Numbered from the stretch's first letter, positions 1-9,164 are shown. The stretch is 64,000 bases of DNA from Vulcanimicrobiota bacterium (GCA_023447635.1 JAEXNA010000062.1:15253-79252), one strand, 5' to 3'. Notes: generated from the sequence alone by a model not told the origin. Numbers and translations are program-made.

Positions 1-177
1 GTCGAGTTCGACCGTCATCAGGACCTCCCACCCGGTGTCTACCCGTTCCACGATCTTGGCTTTGGGATGAACCTTGAGGCGGTATTGGGGCGTGGAAAGC
101 CCCTGGGCCAGGGCTGGCGTTATTGCGGCGAAAAGACAGGTCGCAAGAGCCACCCATGTCGAGAATCTGGTCAACAT
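1..177 (-). CDS. Secreted protein, N-terminal fragment (runs off window edge)
   Basis: This reading frame is open from an ATG at 177 to the window edge, so only the first 59 residues are visible. They begin with a classic Sec signal peptide: MLTRFSTW, a hydrophobic core VALATCLFAAITPA, and a likely cleavage site at ALA-Q. The mature part continues QGLSTPQYRLKVHPKAKI. A strong Shine-Dalgarno (GGGGGG, about 185-193 on the top strand) precedes the start. The gene is divergent from the histidine kinase at 264, so the two may share regulation. The family cannot be named from this fragment. Confidence 0.75.
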   Translation of the reverse strand, partial: MLTRFSTWVALATCLFAAITPALAQGLSTPQYRLKVHPKAKIVERVDTGWEVLMTVELD

Positions 178-263
178 CGAAGTTTCCCCCCTTGGAGGTT
201 TTCTGCCTCGAGGGGCGGGAACAAACGCTGGTGCGTTCCTATACCCTGAGGTCGACGGCGATC

Positions 264-2912
264 ATGACACTGATCGACCTGTTTTTCAACAGTGTGGTGA
301 TCTACGCCTTAGGGAACTTGCTGCGGCTGGTTCCCCAATATTCGGGCGAGTATTTCCGAGCAGCGGTCGTCTTCTACCTGGTGAAGACCGCCATCTGGCT
401 GGGCTTGCGTATCCCGCTGATGCTGCCGATCGACCGCTGGGAACGTCGTGGCTCGCCTCCGGACGACAACGAACCTTCGCTGATCCGGGCCATTTCTTAC
501 TTTCCTTTCGACTTTACCCTGTTTTACGGAGCGCTGTTGGGCGGCTTCTACGCCGCCTTTATGGCCTGGCTGGTTTACGGTCCAGGACCGATCAAGCTGG
601 GCCAGGAGCAGATGCTGCCCGGACTGATGCTGGCGGGGAGTATTTGCGCTGGAGCGATCGCTATCGGGGTCCCGGTCAACCTGATCCTGACCGCGCGCCT
701 ATCGCGTCGGCTGGCCGAGAGAAAGGTACGAAGCTTCGACCTGATCCCAGGAAAGTCGCTTTCGCTTCGAGCCAAGATGGCGACCATCGCTCTGGCCCTG
801 GGTTGCGCCCCCTCGCTGCTGCTCTTTTCGGTCCAGTCGTTCGTCCAGGACCACGGTTTGTACCAGGAAGCCACCCGAGGGGCGGACGCGGTGATGCGAG
901 GGCTAGAAGGCGAGCCGCCAGAGTCGTTCCACCGCTGGGCTATCTCGGACGATACCCATCCCTTCTGGGTCGAAAAAGGACGATTTATCTTTTCTGGCTC
1001 TCGGGCGCTGCAGCCCGAGGTCCTCTCCATGCTCGAGGCGTTAGCCCTGGAGTCGAACTCGATCGTGAGCTACGTGGACCGTCAGCATCGCTATGTGATG
1101 CGGCTGCAGGCCCGCCCGGGCGGCGCCCACGGAGTGGTGGTCAAAGTTCCTGATGCCGAAAACGATTGGCTGGCCCTGTCGCTGGTTATCCTGCTGGCCT
1201 GTTTCTGGCCGCTGCTGACCGCCTCGCTCCTGGTTAGGACCATCGTCGAGCCGATCTCGACCATCGCCTCGACTTTTCATCGTATTATCGGGCGCGGTCG
1301 TACCGAAGAAGGCGACCTGGTGCCGATCTTCTATAAAGACGAGGTCGGCCGTCTGGCTTTCAACGCCAACCGCACCATCGACACCCTGACCGAGGCGCGC
1401 GGCATGCTAGAGGTCACGGCTTCGAACCTGGCCCAGAAGAATCACGAGCTAGAGCAGGCCTATCGCACCAAGGGCGAGTTCCTGGCCAACATGTCTCACG
1501 AATTGCGCACCCCGCTCAACGCCATCATCGGCTTTTCTCGTCTGATGAAGCGCAAACTGGCCGATACCTTGCCCGACCGTCAAGCGCGCAACCTGCAGAT
1601 GATCGAACAGTCCGGCGAGCAGTTGCTAGCCCTGGTCAACGACCTGCTCGACTTCGAGAAGATCGAGGCCGGCAAACTCGACGTGCGTCGTGAAGCCGTC
1701 GAACTGGCGCCCCTGCTCGAGTCGCTGAACAGCACGCTGACCCCGGTGGCCCTGGACAAAGGGCTGAGCCTGGTTTTCGAAACCGAGGGGCTTCCCGAGG
1801 CGCTGCAAAGCGATCGGGACCGACTTCGTCAAGTTCTGACCAATCTGCTGACCAACGCGATCAAGTATAGCGACCACGGCACCGTCACTCTGCGCAGCCT
1901 GGTGAGCGAAGACTGGTTAGAGTTCCAGATTGTCGATCAGGGGATCGGCATGCCGCCGGAGCAGTTGGAGAAGATCTTCGACCCGTTCCATCAGGTCGAC
2001 GCCAGCCAGACCCGAGAAAGGGGAGGGGTCGGCCTGGGACTGGCGATCGTGGCCCGTCTGGTTCGCCTGCTGCGGGGCAAGATCGAGGTCGCTTCGACGC
2101 CGGGCGAAGGCTCTATCTTCACGGTTCGCTTCCCGTTGGGCGACGGCACCGGGCATCTGGTGCCCAGCGGTAACGGCGTCGAGATCCTGGTGGTCGATGA
2201 CAATCTCGAGTATCTCGAGGCTATCTACGCCGAACTGACTGCCGCGGGCTTCCGGGTCCTTTCGGCCTCTTCCGGCCAGCAGGCTCTAGAGCTGCTGCAA
2301 GACCACCGTCCCGGGGCGGTTCTGCTCGATATCGTCATGCCTGAGATGGATGGCTGGGAAGTCCTTCGGCGGATCCGAGCTCGCGAAGAGATCGCGGACA
2401 TCCCGGTCGTGGTGACCAGCGTCATTAACGACCGTCCGGTTGGCCTCGACGTCTCTTTCGCGGGTTGGCTTTCCAAGCCGTTCGAATTTGACGAACTCAA
2501 GCGACTCTTGCTGGCTGGCCAGCTGGGCGCTTCCTCGGGCGACGGAGTGGTGATCGTCGAGGACGACGCTCAAACGGCTCAGCTGTTAGAGCAGCTCTTT
2601 GAAGAGTCTGGAGTGCGTTCGACGCTGTTTCGCGGAGAGGCCGAAGCGCGCGAGCACCTGGCGTTGACGCTTCCCGACGTCCTGGTGCTGGACCTGAATT
2701 TGGAGGAGGGCAGCGGCTGGTCGCTGCTGGCCTATCTGCGAGGACTGCCCCAAAGCGAACGGACCAGGGTGTTCGTCTATACCGCCACCGACCTGACCGC
2801 CGAAGAGCGAGAGCGCTTGAACGCCAACTTCGCCACGGTGGTGGCCAAACACGGAGGCGACAGCCTCAGTCAGCTGGTGGGCTCCATCGTCAGCGGCGCT
2901 CGTCGTGAATAG
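264..2912 (+). CDS. Membrane hybrid sensor histidine kinase with two receiver domains
   Basis: This 882-residue hybrid kinase has several N-terminal membrane segments, then an extracytoplasmic stretch, a further membrane helix and a HAMP-like linker. A HisKA domain follows with phospho-acceptor His near residue 412 in NMSHELRTPLNA. The HATPase domain shows an N box (LTNLLTNAIKYS), G1 (DQGIGMP) and G2 (GLGLAIV). Two receiver domains follow, with phospho-Asp near 689 (LLDIVMP) and 810 (LDLNLEE). The open frame extends upstream to 123, but that stretch overlaps the signal peptide of the divergent gene and is not conserved in character. I therefore place the start at ATG 264; GTG 231 is the main alternative. 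The REC-only gene immediately downstream on the other strand could be a partner. The signal sensed is unknown. Confidence 0.88.
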   Translation: MTLIDLFFNSVVIYALGNLLRLVPQYSGEYFRAAVVFYLVKTAIWLGLRIPLMLPIDRWERRGSPPDDNEPSLIRAISYFPFDFTLFYGALLGGFYAAFMAWLVYGPGPIKLGQEQMLPGLMLAGSICAGAIAIGVPVNLILTARLSRRLAERKVRSFDLIPGKSLSLRAKMATIALALGCAPSLLLFSVQSFVQDHGLYQEATRGADAVMRGLEGEPPESFHRWAISDDTHPFWVEKGRFIFSGSRALQPEVLSMLEALALESNSIVSYVDRQHRYVMRLQARPGGAHGVVVKVPDAENDWLALSLVILLACFWPLLTASLLVRTIVEPISTIASTFHRIIGRGRTEEGDLVPIFYKDEVGRLAFNANRTIDTLTEARGMLEVTASNLAQKNHELEQAYRTKGEFLANMSHELRTPLNAIIGFSRLMKRKLADTLPDRQARNLQMIEQSGEQLLALVNDLLDFEKIEAGKLDVRREAVELAPLLESLNSTLTPVALDKGLSLVFETEGLPEALQSDRDRLRQVLTNLLTNAIKYSDHGTVTLRSLVSEDWLEFQIVDQGIGMPPEQLEKIFDPFHQVDASQTRERGGVGLGLAIVARLVRLLRGKIEVASTPGEGSIFTVRFPLGDGTGHLVPSGNGVEILVVDDNLEYLEAIYAELTAAGFRVLSASSGQQALELLQDHRPGAVLLDIVMPEMDGWEVLRRIRAREEIADIPVVVTSVINDRPVGLDVSFAGWLSKPFEFDELKRLLLAGQLGASSGDGVVIVEDDAQTAQLLEQLFEESGVRSTLFRGEAEAREHLALTLPDVLVLDLNLEEGSGWSLLAYLRGLPQSERTRVFVYTATDLTAEERERLNANFATVVAKHGGDSLSQLVGSIVSGARRE

Positions 2913-2918
2913 GGCCTT

Positions 2919-3284
2919 CTAAGTCTTACTGCCCAGGTAGCGGGCGATGGTCTCGAAGAGAAGGTCTTCGTTAATCGGCTTGGTCACGTAGTCATCGAAG
3001 CCGGATTGCAGCGCCCGCTCGCGGTCGCCCTTGATGGCGTGAGCGGTCAGCGCGATGATCGGCATGGCGGCCTCGCCCAGAGCTTGACGGATCCCCTGGC
3101 AGACCTCCCAGCCGCTCTTTTTGGGCAACGAGAGATCTAATAGGATCAGGTCGGGCTTCTCTTGCAGAGCCAGCTCCAGGCCAGAGGCTCCGTCCTCGGC
3201 CGTGAGCAGCTCGTAATCGTCTTCTAGAAGCTGCATGACCAGATCCAGATTGACGGGATTGTCCTCTACAATCAGGATTCGCAT
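2919..3284 (-). CDS. Stand-alone response regulator receiver domain (CheY-like)
   Basis: This 121-residue protein is a single receiver domain with no output domain. It has acidic residues E7/D8, phospho-acceptor D50 in LLDLS, switch T80 in ALTAHA and invariant K102 in TKPI. The LTAHA and DDYVTKPI signatures are those of single-domain regulators working in multistep phosphorelays with hybrid kinases. It converges on the hybrid kinase ending at 2912, six bases away, so it is a plausible relay partner. It could act by binding a target protein or by passing phosphate to a histidine phosphotransferase encoded elsewhere. Confidence 0.9.
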   Translation of the reverse strand: MRILIVEDNPVNLDLVMQLLEDDYELLTAEDGASGLELALQEKPDLILLDLSLPKKSGWEVCQGIRQALGEAAMPIIALTAHAIKGDRERALQSGFDDYVTKPINEDLLFETIARYLGSKT

Positions 3285-3437
3285 CGAAGGACTGTTCCTA
3301 CCCGCATCGTCTCTCCCCTGCTCACGATCGGCCGGTCCGGGCGCTCCGCGCCTCCCACCTCCCTCTGCTCTCCCCGAGAGGGAAGGAAAAGCTCGCCCGA
3401 GAACCCGCGCCGGGCTTTCAAGTTAAGAGATCCCAGC

Positions 3438-3479
3438 TTCTGAGTAAGGCGTCCACATTCTGGGGTAAGGTGTCCATAT
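3438..3479 (+). repeat. Tandem direct repeat directly before the ABC operon start
   Basis: The motif TTCTG-(A/GG)G-TAAGG-(C/T)GTCCA-(C/T)AT occurs twice back to back, with core copies at 3444-3458 and 3465-3479, 21 bp apart. The second copy runs into the ATG at 3478 and supplies the ribosome-binding site (TAAGG). Two-turn spacing suits a tandem operator, but a simple duplication of the translation start region is equally possible. Confidence 0.5.
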
Positions 3480-4443
3480 GATCAGCGTTGCTAACTTGAG
3501 CAAAACCTTCGGCGACAAGGTGGCGGTCAAGAATCTGACTTTCGAGGTGGCGGGCGGAGAGATTCTCGGTCTGCTCGGTCCTAACGCCGCAGGCAAGACC
3601 ACCACGATGCGAATCCTCACCGGGTTTTTTCCGCCGTCTTCGGGCACAGCGACTATCGCCGGCCTGGATGTGGTTGAGAAGACTCTGGAGGTGCGCCGTC
3701 TGGTCGGCTACTTGCCAGAGCACGTTCCGCTCTACGTCGATATGACGCCGCGAGAGTTTCTGGGCTTCGCCGCGGCGGCCAAGCAGGTGGCCAAGAGCCA
3801 GCGCAAGGCGGCCGTGGACCGGGCCCTGGAGCGCTGTAACCTGGGTAACGTCGCGGACCAACTGATCGGCACCCTGTCGCGAGGCTATCGGCAGCGCGTG
3901 GGGTTGGGCCAGGCCATCATCAACGACCCGAAAGTGCTGATTCTCGACGAGCCGACCGTGGGTCTGGACCCGGCTCAGGTTCGGGATATCCGAGCCCTCT
4001 TGCGCGAGATCGGTCGCGACGCCACGGTCATACTGTCGAGCCACATCCTTAGCGAGGTCTCGGCGCTGTGCAGCCGGGTCATCATCATCGCCGGCGGCGA
4101 GGTCAAGGCGATGGACACCCCCGCCAATCTCACGGCAGCGATGCAGAACGAGGCGCGTTTCCATCTGCGCTTGAGCGGGGCGGACGAAGGAAAGGCCGAA
4201 AAGGCGCTGGCCGGCCTGGACAAGGTGGCCCGGGTCGCCCGTCTAGAGGGCGGCCGGTTCGAGGTGGCTTCGACCGTCGCGGGATCCGACGAACTTGGGC
4301 CGGCGCTGGCCTCCTTCGTGGTGGGGCAGGGCTGGTCGCTGCACGAGCTTCAGCCTCAGTCCGCCGGGCTCGAAGAGATCTTTATCTCCCTGGTCGAGTC
4401 GCCCGCCTCGGAAACTTCCCCCGCAGAGGTGCCGCTGTCATGA
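3478..4443 (+). CDS. ABC transporter ATP-binding protein (GldA-type)
   Basis: This 321-residue ABC ATPase has Walker A at residues 34-42 (GPNAAGKTT), the signature LSRGYRQR at 133-140 and Walker B VLILDEP at 153-159, then an H-loop (SSHIL). The roughly 80 residues after the ATPase core form the accessory domain common in ABC-2 exporters. It is the first gene of a four-gene unit with an ABC-2 permease, a GldG-like auxiliary protein and a DUF4340 protein. That arrangement matches the Gld-type systems found in many phyla outside Bacteroidetes. The permease start overlaps this stop (ATGA). The substrate is unknown, and gliding should not be assumed. Confidence 0.9.
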   Translation: MISVANLSKTFGDKVAVKNLTFEVAGGEILGLLGPNAAGKTTTMRILTGFFPPSSGTATIAGLDVVEKTLEVRRLVGYLPEHVPLYVDMTPREFLGFAAAAKQVAKSQRKAAVDRALERCNLGNVADQLIGTLSRGYRQRVGLGQAIINDPKVLILDEPTVGLDPAQVRDIRALLREIGRDATVILSSHILSEVSALCSRVIIIAGGEVKAMDTPANLTAAMQNEARFHLRLSGADEGKAEKALAGLDKVARVARLEGGRFEVASTVAGSDELGPALASFVVGQGWSLHELQPQSAGLEEIFISLVESPASETSPAEVPLS

Positions 4444-5198
4444 TGGCGATCTTCCGCCGCGAAGTCGCGGCCTATTTCAATTCGGCCCTGGCCTGGGTTC
4501 TGACCGGGGTGTTTATGTTTATCCTCGGTCAGATGTTCATGCTGACCGTGGTCACCTATTCGGAATACTCGCTGACCGCTGGAGCTTCGCCTTTTGGGGC
4601 TCCTCAGCTTAGCGTCACCGACCGGGTCCTGGTCCCCACCTTCTGGTGGATGGGCTTCCTGCTGCTGTTCCTGATGCCGCTGCTCACGATGAGGTTGATC
4701 GCCGAAGAGAGCCGTACGGGAACGCTCGAGATGCTGTTCACCTATCCACTGACGGAACTCGACATCGTGATGGGCAAGTTCGCCGGCGCCATGACGGTGG
4801 TGCTCGGGATGATGGCGATGTCGGGCAGTCTGTTGATCGGGCTGGCTCAACTGGTCCCGCTGGACTGGAAGGTGGTGGCCAACGGCTACCTCGCCGTCTT
4901 CCTGCTGGGCTGCGCCTTCGTCTCGTTCGGCCTGTGGGCTTCCTCGATCTCCTCGAGTCAGGTTCTGGCCGCTGCCATCAGCTACGGAGGGCTACTGAGC
5001 TCCTGGCTGGTGGTGATGGTGGCCAAGGACATGGAGAACATCAAAGAGATCTTTGGCGATATCTCGGTTTTTGCCCACCTCCAGCAGATGGCTCAAGGCA
5101 CCCTGAGCACCCACCATCTGGTCTACTACCTGGCCTGGACAGGACTGTTCTTGTTCCTGACCCTACGTATGCTGGAAAGCCGGAAGTGGAGCGCCTAG
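4440..5198 (+). CDS. ABC-2 type transporter permease (GldF-type)
   Basis: This 252-residue membrane protein has about six hydrophobic helices and the ABC-2 permease hallmark ESRTGTLEMLFTYPL between helices 2 and 3. I start it at ATG 4440, which overlaps the ATPase stop as ATGA. The longer open frame upstream lies inside the ATPase gene and encodes an implausible Arg/Gly-rich peptide. It should form the membrane channel of the complex with the preceding ATPase and the following GldG-like protein. Confidence 0.9.
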   Translation: MMAIFRREVAAYFNSALAWVLTGVFMFILGQMFMLTVVTYSEYSLTAGASPFGAPQLSVTDRVLVPTFWWMGFLLLFLMPLLTMRLIAEESRTGTLEMLFTYPLTELDIVMGKFAGAMTVVLGMMAMSGSLLIGLAQLVPLDWKVVANGYLAVFLLGCAFVSFGLWASSISSSQVLAAAISYGGLLSSWLVVMVAKDMENIKEIFGDISVFAHLQQMAQGTLSTHHLVYYLAWTGLFLFLTLRMLESRKWSA

Positions 5199-5202
5199 TC
5201 CG

Positions 5203-6657
5203 ATGAACCTTCGACAGAAAAGTCTTCTCTCCACCGTCATCTCGGTAGCCCTGGCCCTGCTCTGCTACCTGTTGGTGCTGGCCATCTCTAACGATAACCA
5301 GAAGAGCTTCGACCTTACCGGCGATCAACGCTTCAGCTTCAGCCCTCAGACAGAGAGCGTCATGCGAGAGCTGAAGTTCCCGGTCAAGCTCTATGTTTTC
5401 GCCGACCCTCAGGGCGACTCGAGCGCTATCGCCAACTTGCTGGATCGCTACCGCAGGCTGAACTCGAACTTTTCCTACGAGATGGTCGACCTGGAAAAGA
5501 AGCCGACTCTCGCGGAATCGCTGCAGGTCCGCGCCTACGGTCAGGGCGTGATGGAAAGGGTCGAAGGGGACGGCAAAGACGGCAAAGACGAGAAGACGCC
5601 TCGACGCGAGCGCCTGATGGTGTTTGACGAGGCTAGCGTTACCAACGCCTTGCTCAAGTTGGCAACCGTCGACGTGCGCAAAGTTGCGTTTCTGAGCGGC
5701 CACGGCGAACGAGCGATCGTGGGAAGCGGCAAGGAAACCGTTTCCGCTCTGGTGGTCGCCCTGGGCTCGGAGGGCTACGTCGGCGAGACTTTCAGGCTCG
5801 AGAAAGGCAAGTCCATCCCCAAGGACGTGGTGATGGTGGTGTTGGCCGGCCCGACGACCCCGCTGCTTCCCGGCGAAGAGTCTATCCTCGACGACTACCT
5901 GCAAGCCGGCGGCAAGATGCTCTTTATGGCTGATATTTCTACCCCCGAGAGTTACGTGACCTGGCTGGCCAGGTACGGGTTCGAGCTCAAGGACAGCGTG
6001 ATCATCGACCAGGACGCTCAGCTGGCCAACGTCGAGCCTACCTTCGCGGTGGGGCAGGAGTACTCGCGGGAACATCCCGTGACCAGGGCTCTGGCAGGCT
6101 ACACCGGCTTCCGCATGAGCCGTCCCGTCGGCGTGGCGGAAGCGGCCGCTCCGCTCGGAGAAGGCGGGCCGCCCAAGCTGGATGTGCTGGCCAAGACCAA
6201 TAAGTCCGCCTTCGCTGTCTCCATCGCCACCATTCGTAAAAACGGTCAGGTGACCGCCGACCCGAACGACGCCGCTGCCTATCCGCTGGCCGCCGCCGGA
6301 CTCTATCCGCGTAAGGCTGCCGCCGAGGCTGCCGCGACGCCTTCGGCCTCGGCGACGCCGGCCGACGAACCGGTCGAGGTCTCGGCCCGTATCGTGGTGG
6401 TAGGGAACACGGAAGCCTTTACCAACAGCCTGTTCACCTTCGTTTCGAACCGCGATTTCGTGCTGAACACCATCAACTGGCTGGCCGACTCCGAGAACCA
6501 GATTACGGTGCGCAGCAAAGACCCCAAAAGCCAACCGTTGATGCTCGAAAAGCAGAAAGAAAGCTGGATGCAGTTCGTCTTCGGACTCCTGATCCCGGTG
6601 CTGCTCATGTTGACCGGTATCCTGGTCCATTTCGGCCGCCGGCGAGGGCTAGCGTAA
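5203..6657 (+). CDS. GldG-family ABC-type auxiliary protein
   Basis: This 484-residue protein has an N-terminal membrane helix (about 8-28), a large extracytoplasmic part and a C-terminal helix followed by a basic tail (HFGRRRG). The ectodomain carries features of the ABC_transp_aux/GldG family: FSLTGDQRFS-like start, LLDRYRRLN, and a Rossmann-like VAFLSGHGER segment. An Ala/Pro-rich insertion (about 370-395) precedes the last conserved block ending in FVLNTINWLAD. The gene lies five bases after the permease and directly abuts the next gene. Its likely role is the periplasmic partner of the ABC complex. Confidence 0.85.
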   Translation: MNLRQKSLLSTVISVALALLCYLLVLAISNDNQKSFDLTGDQRFSFSPQTESVMRELKFPVKLYVFADPQGDSSAIANLLDRYRRLNSNFSYEMVDLEKKPTLAESLQVRAYGQGVMERVEGDGKDGKDEKTPRRERLMVFDEASVTNALLKLATVDVRKVAFLSGHGERAIVGSGKETVSALVVALGSEGYVGETFRLEKGKSIPKDVVMVVLAGPTTPLLPGEESILDDYLQAGGKMLFMADISTPESYVTWLARYGFELKDSVIIDQDAQLANVEPTFAVGQEYSREHPVTRALAGYTGFRMSRPVGVAEAAAPLGEGGPPKLDVLAKTNKSAFAVSIATIRKNGQVTADPNDAAAYPLAAAGLYPRKAAAEAAATPSASATPADEPVEVSARIVVVGNTEAFTNSLFTFVSNRDFVLNTINWLADSENQITVRSKDPKSQPLMLEKQKESWMQFVFGLLIPVLLMLTGILVHFGRRRGLA

Positions 6658-8058
6658 GTGAACCGAACCCAGATCGTGATGCTGCTGGCTGTGCTGGGCA
6701 TGGCCACGTTCTACCTGCAAAGCAAGATCGATAAGACCACGAACGAGACGAAGGAACGCGAAGCGAAGCGCTACTACCCCGGCAAGGAAGAGGCGGATAT
6801 CGAGAGCATCTCGGTGGCCTGCACGGATCCGACTTTTGCCTATACCCTGCGCCGGAACGGCGACCGCTGGTACCTCGACGGTCACCTGGCGAGCCAGGAG
6901 AAGTCTCCTCAGCTCGTCATGTCGATCATCGAGATGGGCACCGAGCGCGAGATTCAAGCGACCCCCAGCGCCGAGGACGACAAGGAGTACGGCTTCGATA
7001 AGCCTACCTACACCCTCGGAGTCACGGCCAACGGCGGGACGGATCTGGGCACCGTGCTGCTGGGGAACCGGGCGCCCAGCGGAAACCACTTCTATGGGCG
7101 CTGGCAAAAGGGCGGACCGATCGATCTGGTCCCCACCATGCTGTTCTCCGTCCTGGAAGAAGAGCCGAAAGACCTTCGCGAGAACTCTCCCTTCCCGGTC
7201 AGCGCGAGTGCGGTCAACCGCTTCGAGTATGTCTCGGGCAAGGAAAAGGGCCGTTTAGAGCGCCCCGAAGGGAAGGACGAGGGGATGAACTTTGTCCAGC
7301 CGCTCCGTCAGCCCGCTGATGAAAGCCGGGTGACCGAACGGATTCATCTGCTTCGCGATATGAAAGTGGCTCGTTTTCTCGACGACAAGGAGAAGACGGA
7401 CATGGGAACCCCCGTAGTGAGCTATCGCGCCCACGAGGGAGAATCGACCGTCGATATCGTGGTCGAGCTCTGCCAGCCCGTGGCGGTGACCCCGAAGCTG
7501 CGCTACGGACGCCGCTACCTGACCGACCCCGATAAGGCTGAACCGCGCCCCGGTACCGAGGAGCGTTTCGTGATCGAGATGCTGCCCGATAGCAAGGCGC
7601 TGGTGGCCAACCAGGGCGTATTCGAAGATCGGCGCCTGGCTAAAATCAACGTGGACAAGGTCAAGGTCGCGCGGCTGACCTTTCCCGGAGGCGAGACCCT
7701 GGCGGTCGAGCGGTTGCCGCAGGGCGGCTGGAAGTTCCTCGAGCCCGCCTCGCGGGCCGAAGAAGCCGACCCGGGACAGAAGGTCGACCGCCTGCTGTGG
7801 GCGATTCGCGACCTGAGATTTAGTCCCGGGGAAGGAGTGACCGAGCCTTCCGAGCAAGGCGCATGGCGGGTTCTTCTGGAGATGTCGGGGAGCGACGACC
7901 TGGATTTCGGTTTCGGGCGTGACAAATCAGGGAAACCCTACGTGGGATTTGGGAACAAGACCCGGCTTCTTTCCGAGGACGGGGTTCCTGCTCTCGACGA
8001 CGCGATGCGCGGGCTGTCCGCCAAGACAGCCTCAGCGACTTCGACACCACGACCCTAG
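6658..8058 (+). CDS. DUF4340 domain membrane-anchored protein
   Basis: This 466-residue protein starts with GTG directly after the GldG-like stop codon. It has one N-terminal transmembrane helix (IVMLLAVLGMATFYLQ) and an extracytoplasmic region with repeated blocks typical of DUF4340, including DRWYLDG and TYTLGVTANGG near the start. DUF4340 proteins are a recurrent fourth member of GldA/GldG ABC operons, which supports both the assignment and a joint function. Its biochemical role is not established. The TAG stop lies in the centre of a perfect 20-bp palindrome at 8047-8066. Confidence 0.8.
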   Translation: MNRTQIVMLLAVLGMATFYLQSKIDKTTNETKEREAKRYYPGKEEADIESISVACTDPTFAYTLRRNGDRWYLDGHLASQEKSPQLVMSIIEMGTEREIQATPSAEDDKEYGFDKPTYTLGVTANGGTDLGTVLLGNRAPSGNHFYGRWQKGGPIDLVPTMLFSVLEEEPKDLRENSPFPVSASAVNRFEYVSGKEKGRLERPEGKDEGMNFVQPLRQPADESRVTERIHLLRDMKVARFLDDKEKTDMGTPVVSYRAHEGESTVDIVVELCQPVAVTPKLRYGRRYLTDPDKAEPRPGTEERFVIEMLPDSKALVANQGVFEDRRLAKINVDKVKVARLTFPGGETLAVERLPQGGWKFLEPASRAEEADPGQKVDRLLWAIRDLRFSPGEGVTEPSEQGAWRVLLEMSGSDDLDFGFGRDKSGKPYVGFGNKTRLLSEDGVPALDDAMRGLSAKTASATSTPRP

Positions 8059-8147
8059 GGTCGTGGGCCAGGGTGGCCTTCCCGGCTGCCCCAACTCCAC
8101 GGCCTCAAAAGCCGTGACCATCAACATGGCCTCGCCCGGTGCGAGGC
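8047..8147 (+). promoter_or_regulatory. Three-hairpin leader before the PfkB kinase gene
   Basis: Three inverted repeats stand in a row. The first is a perfect 20-bp palindrome, 8047-8066. The second is CACGGC/GCCGTG with a seven-base loop, 8098-8116. The third is GCCTCGC/GCGAGGC with a five-base loop, 8129-8147. The last ends 12 bases before the ribosome-binding site AGGAG. No long U-tract follows any of them, so a simple terminator is not the best reading. A structured 5' leader or protein-binding site for the kinase mRNA is possible. No known riboswitch class is recognised. Confidence 0.5.
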
Positions 8148-8165
8148 TTCTTCTAGGAGATACGT

Positions 8166-9149
8166 GTGAACATCAGCCAAAAGAGCAAAGTCCTGGTCAC
8201 GGGGTCGCTCGCCTTCGACTACATCATGACCTACCCGGGGAAATTCCAGGACCACATCCTGCCCGACAAGCTGCACATGATCAATCTCTCCTTCCTGGTC
8301 GACCGCGTCACCAAGCAGCGCGGCGGCTGCTCTGGGAACGTCTCCTACACGCTGGCGCTGCTGGGCGAGCGCCCCAGCATCCTGGCGGCAGCCGGCAACG
8401 ACTTCGACGGCTATAACGCCTGGCTGCAAGAGCAAGGGATCGTCACCGAGCACGTCAAGATTTTCCCCGACGAGATGACCGCCACGTGCTTCATCACCAC
8501 GGACCAGTCTCACAACCAGATCACCGGCTTCTACGTGGGCGCCATGAAGCACGCTGGTGAACTGTCGCTGAAGGCCGCTTGTGGCGACGCCGAAGTCGTG
8601 ATCGTCAGCCCCGACGACCCCGAGGCGATGAAGCGCCACTGCGCCGAAGCCAAGGCGTCCGGCATCAAGTACGTCTACGACCCCTCGTTTCAGGTGATCG
8701 CCATGGACGGCGACTTCCTGTGGGACGGCGCTCGCGGCGCTCACGCCCTGATCCTCAACGACTACGAGTTCTCCGTTTTCCTGGAGAAAACCGGGAAAAC
8801 CGTGGAAGAGCTGCACACCGAGGTCGAGCATCTGGTGGTCACCCTGGGTGAAAAGGGCAGCCGTATCATGAAGCGAGGCGAGCCGGAACTGCTGATCGCT
8901 CCCGTGTCCACCGACGCGGCGGTCGACCCCACCGGCTGCGGCGACGCTTACCGCGGCGGCTTCCTGGCCGGGATGGTCAACGGCTGCAGCCTGCAAGAGT
9001 GCGGCCAACTCGGCAGCGTCGCCTCGGTCTACGTGGTGGAAAGCTACGGACCGCAGAGCCACCGCTACAGCCAGGCCGAATTCGCCCAGCGCTACCAGGC
9101 GACCTACGGTGAACTCCCCAACTTCCTGAAGCAGGCCATTCCGGCCTAG
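8166..9149 (+). CDS. PfkB-family carbohydrate/nucleoside kinase
   Basis: This 327-residue ribokinase-superfamily protein uses a GTG start at 8166 with AGGAG upstream. It has the N-terminal GSLAFDYI strand, the GGCSGNVSYTLALLG glycine motif that binds sugar or nucleoside, and the catalytic C-terminal PfkB motif DPTGCGDAYRGG with the catalytic-base Asp in GCGD. Its closest recognisable pattern is the bacterial adenosine kinase-like branch rather than fructokinase. It should phosphorylate a sugar or nucleoside hydroxyl with ATP in the cytoplasm, but the substrate is not determined. It sits behind the hairpin-rich leader described at 8047-8147. Confidence 0.88.
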   Translation: MNISQKSKVLVTGSLAFDYIMTYPGKFQDHILPDKLHMINLSFLVDRVTKQRGGCSGNVSYTLALLGERPSILAAAGNDFDGYNAWLQEQGIVTEHVKIFPDEMTATCFITTDQSHNQITGFYVGAMKHAGELSLKAACGDAEVVIVSPDDPEAMKRHCAEAKASGIKYVYDPSFQVIAMDGDFLWDGARGAHALILNDYEFSVFLEKTGKTVEELHTEVEHLVVTLGEKGSRIMKRGEPELLIAPVSTDAAVDPTGCGDAYRGGFLAGMVNGCSLQECGQLGSVASVYVVESYGPQSHRYSQAEFAQRYQATYGELPNFLKQAIPA

Positions 9150-9164
9150 AGGACAGCGTAGCCC

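Noticed and set aside
5041..6630. Long minus-strand frame (529 codons) opposite the GldG-like gene
   Set aside because: It is antisense to a well-supported operon gene, is His/Gln/Arg-rich and has no family character. Such antisense frames arise from the GC-rich codon bias.
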